This document shows, in pieces, positions 30,556-34,625 of a stretch of 34,625 nucleotides of DNA. Position 1 is the first letter of the stretch. Each line of letters starts with the position of its first letter. A model generated the notes under the pieces. It saw only the letters and a program-made list of their open reading frames with translations, did not search any database and was not told where the DNA came from. This stretch comes from a virus, in the IMG/VR virus record IMGVR_UViG_3300032223_001026, positions 1-34,625 of that record, one strand, 5' to 3'. A program made the position numbers and the translations under genes.

Positions 30556-31848
30556 TTAGCTCATCCAGCTTGTAACATCATAATTCATGGGCTTTCTTTT
30601 GACTACTTTCTTTTCTTGAATCATAAGCCCAATATATCTAAATGCATCAGCTCCATGCGAATAATTGTCATGAACTGGTGTTTTACTAAATTGCTTAGTA
30701 TCTGGGTCTACATCATACCGATAATGGCGCAGACAGTCTAATCCAGGGCCACAATTATTTTTGTCAAAGTAGCAAGCATTAAAAATAGTTCTTGCAGCAT
30801 TAATTGAATCAGCAATAGGAACTCGATCAATGATTCTGACATTGTATCCAGCAGCTCTTACTATTTCCTCTATGCTTCTGCCATTAGATGCCAAGGTTCT
30901 ATTTTGAGCATCATGGGGCAAATACAAGGTTTCATAGGTATAGCCAAAGGTTTGCATCTTGCCAAGTATTTCGCTAATAGTCGTTTGAGTGGTTTCATAG
31001 TACCTAAGTAGCCTGGTTTCCATGCCCACAAACTGCCCTATCCACACAGCAGTTGCATCGGCCCACCCAATATCGAAGCAAGCAAACACTCCCTTAGTTG
31101 CATCGTAAGGCACATTACAAATTCGACCATCTTGCTCTGCCCTTTGCATTTCTTTAGCAAAGACAGCTCCATCAATGGTAGACCTTGTAAAGCCTTCCCA
31201 TACATTTTGATAAGCCTCAAAATCCCTGGTTTTTAATGATTCTCTTTCAAGGTCTAATACAGCAGGAAACCAAGGATTGTCATTCCAGTTTACTTTTTGC
31301 ACTACAGCATTATCAGGAGGGTTCAGAATGAATCGCTTATAGGTTTCATCTGTAGGCAGCTCTGGGTTAAAAGTAACCCATATTTCAGAGTTTTCTTTTC
31401 GGATAGTAGGAATAAGAATATCCCAGGAAAGCTTTGTAACATTATTTGCTTCCTCTACCCAGCAATAGTCTATGCCCTCGATTGACTTTAGACCATTGAT
31501 ATTGTTCTTAATACCAGCGAATATGAACTCTGTGCCATTCTTACCCCTGATAGTGCTCTGAGTCACTTCATAATGGGCTTCTAGCTTCATGTCATAGATT
31601 TGATCTACTAATAGCTTGTGGACAGAATCTTTAATGGAAGTCTGAAACTCCCTGGCACATAAAACTCTAATGGTATTGAGCACTCCCTTGCATAGCAGCA
31701 TGCGGGCCACACTATGCGATTTTCCGCCCCCTCTACCGCCAAAGAGTATTCTGTACCGACTGTGTTCTGGCTCAACTAAGCATTTAAGCTTTTTAGGGAA
31801 TTTAGGCCAAATAAAGCCTGTTGTATCAGGCTGGCTTGTCATTGCCAT
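30556..31848 (-). CDS. Terminase large subunit (PBSX type)
   Basis: A protein of about 430 residues with both terminase domains. ATPase: Walker A FGGRGGGKSHS near residues 36-46, adenine and coupling motifs, Walker B GIDYCWVEEANN near 126-137. Nuclease: FACFDIGWADATAVW and HDNYSHGADAFRYIGL supply the RNase H-like aspartates. The family is the PBSX/Terminase_3 group. It cuts and packages the genome through the portal. I chose the ATG at 31848; another at 31842 and a TTG at 31854 are possible. It overlaps the small subunit by 23 bases. Confidence 0.92.
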   Translation of the reverse strand: MAMTSQPDTTGFIWPKFPKKLKCLVEPEHSRYRILFGGRGGGKSHSVARMLLCKGVLNTIRVLCAREFQTSIKDSVHKLLVDQIYDMKLEAHYEVTQSTIRGKNGTEFIFAGIKNNINGLKSIEGIDYCWVEEANNVTKLSWDILIPTIRKENSEIWVTFNPELPTDETYKRFILNPPDNAVVQKVNWNDNPWFPAVLDLERESLKTRDFEAYQNVWEGFTRSTIDGAVFAKEMQRAEQDGRICNVPYDATKGVFACFDIGWADATAVWIGQFVGMETRLLRYYETTQTTISEILGKMQTFGYTYETLYLPHDAQNRTLASNGRSIEEIVRAAGYNVRIIDRVPIADSINAARTIFNACYFDKNNCGPGLDCLRHYRYDVDPDTKQFSKTPVHDNYSHGADAFRYIGLMIQEKKVVKRKPMNYDVTSWMS

Positions 31849-32176
31849 CAACAAACATAAAGCCTATGCCTTTGACGAACTCTGCTCCATCAGCTCCAGT
31901 AATCTCAGTTTGCTGAATAGCTTTTCCATCCATTCTGTCCATGATTTCTTTGATAGCCCAAGATTCACCTTTTTCTGCTGCCTCAACAAACTTTTCTGTA
32001 ATCTTTCTTAGCTTGTAATGGTCATTCTGCACAAGAACTCTCCTCAACTGCTCATAAAAAAGTTTGCCCTTTCTAGCATTTTGATTGCCTTCAGGAGCTC
32101 CTCCCTTGTCTACAGTTGATTCAACCTGTAAATCTTTGGATTCATTGAGGTTTTCGGTGGTTACTTGTGTTTCCAT
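31826..32176 (-). CDS. Terminase small subunit
   Basis: A 116-residue protein with the KGGAPEGNQNARKGKLFYEQ segment typical of a terminase small-subunit family, a helical DNA-binding region (LRKITEKFVEAAEKGESWAI) and the closing pattern MDRMDGKAIQQTEITGADGA. It selects phage DNA and recruits the large subunit, whose gene overlaps its end. The family hallmark is clear. Confidence 0.8.
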   Translation of the reverse strand: METQVTTENLNESKDLQVESTVDKGGAPEGNQNARKGKLFYEQLRRVLVQNDHYKLRKITEKFVEAAEKGESWAIKEIMDRMDGKAIQQTEITGADGAEFVKGIGFMFVDGNDKPA

Positions 32177-32188
32177 GACTAAATGCTA

Positions 32189-32389
32189 TCACTCATTGTC
32201 CATACTGTCACTATTAGCCTCTGCTTGATCTATATCAGCTTGAGTTGTAGGGCTGTTTACCAAGTTCTTGTATTGGTCTTGCAGCTCTTGTGGAACTTCA
32301 GGCTGATAGATGATGGCATCCATATCCGCTTGCACTTCTTCAATGCTTTGCGGATAAGGGTAAGGAATATATACATTAGGGGCTGTCAT
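32189..32389 (-). CDS. Acidic hypothetical protein
   Basis: A 66-residue acidic protein starting MTAPNVYIPYPYPQSIEEVQ, Pro/Tyr-rich at first and Gln/Asp/Glu-rich after. It shares one base with the upstream gene (TAATG-type junction). No family is recognised. Confidence 0.55.
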   Translation of the reverse strand: MTAPNVYIPYPYPQSIEEVQADMDAIIYQPEVPQELQDQYKNLVNSPTTQADIDQAEANSDSMDNE

Positions 32390-32580
32390 TATTCGGCTTC
32401 TTTAGGTTCTGCTTCTTGAGCTGTTTGTGTTTGGGCTGTTACTTGAGCATTAGCACTTCCATGCAGTTTTGCATATAGCTCCATTGCCACTTCCATTGGA
32501 AGCTTTTTAAGACCAGCTAATAAGATTTCCATTTCTTGCACAGAATGGGTAAATTCTAGTTTGATGTCATTTAGGTTCAT
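32389..32580 (-). CDS. Small helical hypothetical protein
   Basis: A 63-residue protein starting MNLNDIKLEFTHSVQEMEIL, with an amphipathic helix (LAGLKKLPMEVAMELYAKLH) and an acidic tail of Gln, Ala and Glu. The first part resembles short phage proteins encoded just before terminase genes. It starts in an ATGA overlap with the DUF6496-like gene. Function unknown. Confidence 0.6.
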   Translation of the reverse strand: MNLNDIKLEFTHSVQEMEILLAGLKKLPMEVAMELYAKLHGSANAQVTAQTQTAQEAEPKEAE

Positions 32581-32729
32581 TTTTTTCCTTTCTTTGCTGC
32601 TACTTTCTTAGCTGCACGAGCTTCTGAGTAAGCAATCGCTACAGCCTGTTTAACTGGCTTGCCTTCCTTCACAGAAGTAGAGATATTCTTTTTAAATGCT
32701 GCTGGTTTAGCTGATTTAATCAATGGCAT
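32577..32729 (-). CDS. DUF6496-like basic microprotein (50 aa)
   Basis: A 50-residue protein starting MPLIKSAKPAAFKKNISTSV and continuing KEGKPVKQAVAIAYSEARAA with a Lys-rich end. The pattern K.A.F..N......GKP.KQAVAIAYS is that of the DUF6496-type phage and bacterial microproteins. GGAAAA lies just upstream and the stop overlaps the next start by four bases, so it is almost surely a real gene. It may bind nucleic acid. Confidence 0.75.
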   Translation of the reverse strand: MPLIKSAKPAAFKKNISTSVKEGKPVKQAVAIAYSEARAAKKVAAKKGKK

Positions 32730-32738
32730 GGTTTTTCC

Positions 32739-33017
32739 TTAACAGTTCCAGTTTTTCAGGGATGCTTTGGCTCTTTCTGCTGGGCCTTTAGCTTTCTTTA
32801 CTACACCTTCCATACGAGCACAAAATGAAGCTTTTCTGCCCTCATCTTTCTTTGTCTTAGGATTTGGAGCTGGAGCTTTTAGATTAGAGCCATTTTTGGC
32901 ATTGTATTCAGCTCTGCCTTTAGCTGTCATCCCTGCGCCTTTTTCGGTAGGGTTGTAAGTCTTTCCCTTGCCTGTAGTCTTATGAGGGATAGGCTTGTCA
33001 TGTTTTTTAGTAGCCAT
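32739..33017 (-). CDS. DUF6321-like basic protein
   Basis: A 92-residue basic protein with the strongly conserved pattern NPTEKGAGMTAKGRAEYNAK, NGSNLKAPAPNPKTKKD, GRKASFCARMEGVV and KGPAERAKASLKNWNC. I recognise it as the DUF6321 group, widespread in phages near packaging genes and uncharacterised. The two conserved cysteines (SFCARM and the last residue) could pair. It may package with DNA or act in the head. Confidence 0.75.
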   Translation of the reverse strand: MATKKHDKPIPHKTTGKGKTYNPTEKGAGMTAKGRAEYNAKNGSNLKAPAPNPKTKKDEGRKASFCARMEGVVKKAKGPAERAKASLKNWNC

Positions 33018-33019
33018 GA

Positions 33020-33187
33020 TTATTTCTTCTTTGCAGTCTTAGCAGATTGTTTGAAAGCATCAGCAGTAGGAGCGCCTTTACTTCCAGGCTTTCGCATCTT
33101 TTCTACTGGTTTACCCTCAGCCTTTTCTTTTTCAATCCTAGCTTGTTTTTTATGGATATTGGCATATAAGCCAGGTTTAGTTGCCAT
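33020..33187 (-). CDS. Nested short form: KPGLYANIH protein
   Basis: An in-frame internal gene of 55 residues, MATKPGLYANIHKKQARIEK to AKTAKKK. AAGGAG at 33200-33195 lies seven bases before its ATG, stronger than the site of the long form. The sequence matches the small stand-alone phage protein with KMRKPGSKGAPTADAFKQSA. It is probably the main product, with the long form as readthrough from the upstream start. The function of the family is unknown. Confidence 0.65.
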   Translation of the reverse strand: MATKPGLYANIHKKQARIEKEKAEGKPVEKMRKPGSKGAPTADAFKQSAKTAKKK

Positions 33188-33364
33188 AGTTTTGCTCCTT
33201 TTGGTTGGTGCTTGTTTATCTAGCGCCTTCTTAACATCATCTGCTTTAAAGTCTTTGTCCCATATTGATGATTTTGGTTCATTCTGAAAGTCTGCCCATG
33301 ACTTTAGTATTTCTTCAGGGGTCATCGACTTGGTTTTAAATAGAGATTTGAGCCATTTAAGCAT
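33020..33364 (-). CDS. Two-part basic protein with internal start
   Basis: A protein of about 114 residues. The first half (MLKWLKSLFKTKSMTPEEIL, WADFQNEPKSSIWDKDFKAD) has an amphipathic N-terminal helix; the second half, from MATKPGLYANIHKKQARIE to the Lys-rich end, is a known small phage protein that is usually separate (about 55 residues). AGGA lies eight bases before the ATG at 33364; a TTG at 33379 and an ATG at 33370 are also in frame. It overlaps the GroES-like gene end by eight bases. The junction of the two halves has a perfect ribosome site, so both the long and short forms may be made. Confidence 0.6.
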   Translation of the reverse strand: MLKWLKSLFKTKSMTPEEILKSWADFQNEPKSSIWDKDFKADDVKKALDKQAPTKRSKTMATKPGLYANIHKKQARIEKEKAEGKPVEKMRKPGSKGAPTADAFKQSAKTAKKK

Positions 33365-33668
33365 TTGCATCTTCCTCAAAGCAAATATCTTGCCAACTCA
33401 TGACAAGGTATTTAACTCCATCTTCATAATAAGGAAAGTATTTAAGGTATTCTTCGCCTCGGTCATCATTCATAGTACCAAAGCGAACTCTAGCTCCTAC
33501 TTGGATAGGCATATCTTCTCTGCGACCACTTGATGATTTCTTGCCTGGGCCAACTGCAACTACAGTACCCATGTTTTCTACTTCTTTGTTATCAACAATA
33601 ATGATTGAAGATAGCTCTCTAACATCAGGCTTTACTACAATTTTGTCTGCTAAAGGTTTGAGTTTCAT
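33357..33668 (-). CDS. GroES-like co-chaperonin (Cpn10)
   Basis: A 103-residue Cpn10-fold protein. It starts MKLKPLADKIVVKPDVRELS, has a hydrophobic mobile-loop tripeptide (III at residues 22-24) that would bind GroEL, then GTVVAVGPGKK, MPIQVGARVRFG and YLVMSWQDI, the roof and closing strands of the family. The loop is a few residues shorter than in host GroES. Like T4 gp31 it could replace host GroES so GroEL can fold the capsid protein; that role is inferred. It lies upstream of the terminase genes. Confidence 0.82.
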   Translation of the reverse strand: MKLKPLADKIVVKPDVRELSSIIIVDNKEVENMGTVVAVGPGKKSSSGRREDMPIQVGARVRFGTMNDDRGEEYLKYFPYYEDGVKYLVMSWQDICFEEDANA

Positions 33669-33898
33669 GACTTTTTAGGCCTTCCTGGTTTCTTTTTTAC
33701 TTCAGGTTCAACAAATTTAATGTCTATCCCAGTAACCATTGACTCTATTACTTGATTTTTCAAGGGTTGCCATTCCCCACACCAATCCAAATTGGATTTA
33801 TTGACAGATTGAGGGTATCTATTGCAAATACCCATGCGATCTCCAAAAGAAAAAAATCGACACAAATTGCAAGTGTCTTTATGCTCTTTTATAGCCAT
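33665..33898 (-). CDS. Four-cysteine zinc-binding-like protein
   Basis: A 77-residue protein with Cys10, Cys13, Cys25 and Cys40 in DTCNLCRFFSFGDRMGICNR and LDWCGEWQP, a likely zinc site, and a basic KKKPGRPKKS tail resembling an AT-hook. Small phage proteins with this DWCGE motif are common and uncharacterised. It starts after CGGAGA and overlaps the GroES-like gene by four bases. DNA or RNA binding is plausible. Confidence 0.65.
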   Translation of the reverse strand: MAIKEHKDTCNLCRFFSFGDRMGICNRYPQSVNKSNLDWCGEWQPLKNQVIESMVTGIDIKFVEPEVKKKPGRPKKS

Positions 33899-33929
33899 CT
33901 AGTTCTCCGATTACTATTTGGTTAGAAAG

Positions 33930-33955
33930 CCCCTAGTAACCTTCACGACTAGGGG
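33930..33955. terminator. Hairpin between small late genes
   Basis: CCCCTAGT (33930-33937) pairs with ACTAGGGG (33948-33955) across a 10-base loop. T runs are present on the rightward side (TTTT) and weakly on the leftward side (CTTTC). It may attenuate leftward transcription or punctuate the mRNA. Confidence 0.6.
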
Positions 33956-33966
33956 TTTTCGCTTTA

Positions 33967-34227
33967 TTACATCCGATCTTTTTCGAACTTATCTTCCATC
34001 GCATAAGAATTGCGCTTATGCTCATAGCAGACACCAGAAGTACGACCAGTATTGAACTCTTTGTCAGAGCCAATCGCATCTTCTTTACCCATCGCTACAC
34101 CACCACGATGAGATTTTTCGGTTCTTTCGCCAGACATATCTGCCTTGCCAGCACCTTGAGGAACTACAACACCTTTGGCTGGGATGCCTTTAGTGCTATT
34201 TGGATCAGTTGTTTTGCCCATTTTCAT
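33967..34227 (-). CDS. Hypothetical charged protein
   Basis: An 86-residue protein starting MKMGKTTDPNSTKGIPAKGV, Gly/Lys-rich, with EFNTGRTSGVCYEHKRNSYA near the end. It looks disordered and may be a minor virion or DNA-associated protein. AAAGGAAAATAGCA precedes the ATG. It opens the late leftward region after the early-unit terminator. No family is recognised. Confidence 0.55.
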   Translation of the reverse strand: MKMGKTTDPNSTKGIPAKGVVVPQGAGKADMSGERTEKSHRGGVAMGKEDAIGSDKEFNTGRTSGVCYEHKRNSYAMEDKFEKDRM

Positions 34228-34249
34228 TGCTATTTTCCTTTTGCAAAAG

Positions 34250-34269
34250 AAGCTGCAATATCGCAGCTT
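34250..34269 (-). terminator. Terminator of leftward early unit
   Basis: AAGCTGC (34250-34256) and GCAGCTT (34263-34269) form a perfect 7-base stem with a 6-base loop; leftward reading continues CTTTTG. It lies directly after the VRR-NUC stop, so it should end the early leftward transcript. The rest of the 55-base gap holds only the next gene's ribosome site. Confidence 0.65.
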
Positions 34270-34282
34270 TGCTTATTTTGCC

Positions 34283-34576
34283 TTATTCATTACCCATGTC
34301 AAGCATTTTAATTAAGCGAATAGCAGCATCAACTGAATCAATTCGGCTAACTGCGCCACCTCTCCAATTTTGCATAAACTTAACCTGGCTCTCGGTATAT
34401 GGTGATTTGTCACTTCTTTTAATTTCACAAAGAACACTATGTTTTTTGTAACCAATCAAAATATCTGGGCAGCCTTCTCCAACTCTTGAAAGATTAAGGA
34501 CAGAAGCCCCCAAAGCAATAAAGGTATGGATTATTTGGCTTTGGTTCTCATCAACCCTCTTTTTGTAATAAGTCAT
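34283..34576 (-). CDS. VRR-NUC nuclease
   Basis: A 97-residue stand-alone VRR-NUC domain: EGCPDILIGY (Asp38), then VLCEIKRSD with Glu51 and Lys53, and QVKFMQNWRGG with Gln64. These are the full catalytic residues of the PD-(D/E)XK family. Small phage VRR-NUC proteins cut branched or flapped DNA. It is the last gene of the leftward early unit. Its start codon is inside the terminal repeat and overlaps the HNH gene's end by 26 bases, so the gene crosses the circular joint intact. Confidence 0.88.
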   Translation of the reverse strand: MTYYKKRVDENQSQIIHTFIALGASVLNLSRVGEGCPDILIGYKKHSVLCEIKRSDKSPYTESQVKFMQNWRGGAVSRIDSVDAAIRLIKMLDMGNE

Positions 34577-34625
34577 TTGTTTTTTCTATAAGTTGCTCAC
34601 AACTGATGCCCCAGTATTTTTCAAA
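34503..34625. repeat. Terminal direct repeat, right copy
   Basis: Exact second copy of bases 1-123. It includes the VRR-NUC start and a truncated copy of the HNH gene's 3' end; the complete HNH gene is at 49-339. Confidence 0.95.

Noticed and set aside
31670-32011. 113-codon + strand frame opposite the terminase genes
   Set aside because: It mirrors two well supported genes and has a Ser/Phe/Leu composition typical of an antisense shadow.

Overview
The window is one complete, circularly closed genome of a tailed phage (about 34.5 kb unique). The last 123 bases repeat the first 123 exactly, and one gene runs across the joint. The packaging and virion genes (PBSX-type large terminase, P22-type portal, scaffold and coat, gp4- and gp10-like tail proteins, three ejection-type proteins) indicate a short-tailed podovirus with a P22-like virion. 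There is no RNA or DNA polymerase, integrase or CI-type repressor, so it depends on host polymerases and is probably virulent. The DNA is AT-rich, roughly 35-45% GC in most genes and near 20% in one island. The host cannot be named; the gene repertoire resembles aquatic phages of Gram-negative bacteria (inference).

Layout. A control region at 3024-3174 drives two divergent early units. Leftward (3023 to 1, then across the joint to 34283) lie a YdaS/Cro-like regulator, a DUF1376 replication protein, a cytosine-methyltransferase-like protein, small proteins, a PD-(D/E)XK-like protein, a Ref-like HNH nuclease and a VRR-NUC nuclease, ending at a hairpin at 34250. Rightward (3175-6286) are small unknown genes, a 26-residue membrane microprotein and a recombination cassette: DUF1071/Sak3-like annealing protein, YqaJ exonuclease and an SSB-like protein with an acidic DDPPF tail.

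Everything from 34227 down to 6391 is leftward and late. In transcription order it encodes small basic proteins and a GroES-like co-chaperonin, small and large terminase, portal, scaffold, coat, decoration-like proteins, an S74 tail fibre, a glycine/cysteine-rich adhesin, a very AT-rich island with a 2OG-Fe(II) oxygenase, the gp4- and gp10-like tail proteins, a cupin-SET fusion protein, three ejection proteins (one with a lytic transglycosylase domain), a collar fibre and a five-gene lysis cassette with a GH19 endolysin.

The most unusual items are the cupin-SET protein inside the tail/ejection operon, the phage GroES, a nested in-frame gene start at 33187, a beta-rich module inserted in both tail-tube proteins, a PD-(D/E)XK-like protein lacking its expected acidic residue, and a structured 104-base gap where the early and late units converge. 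No intergenic stretch exceeds 300 bases.
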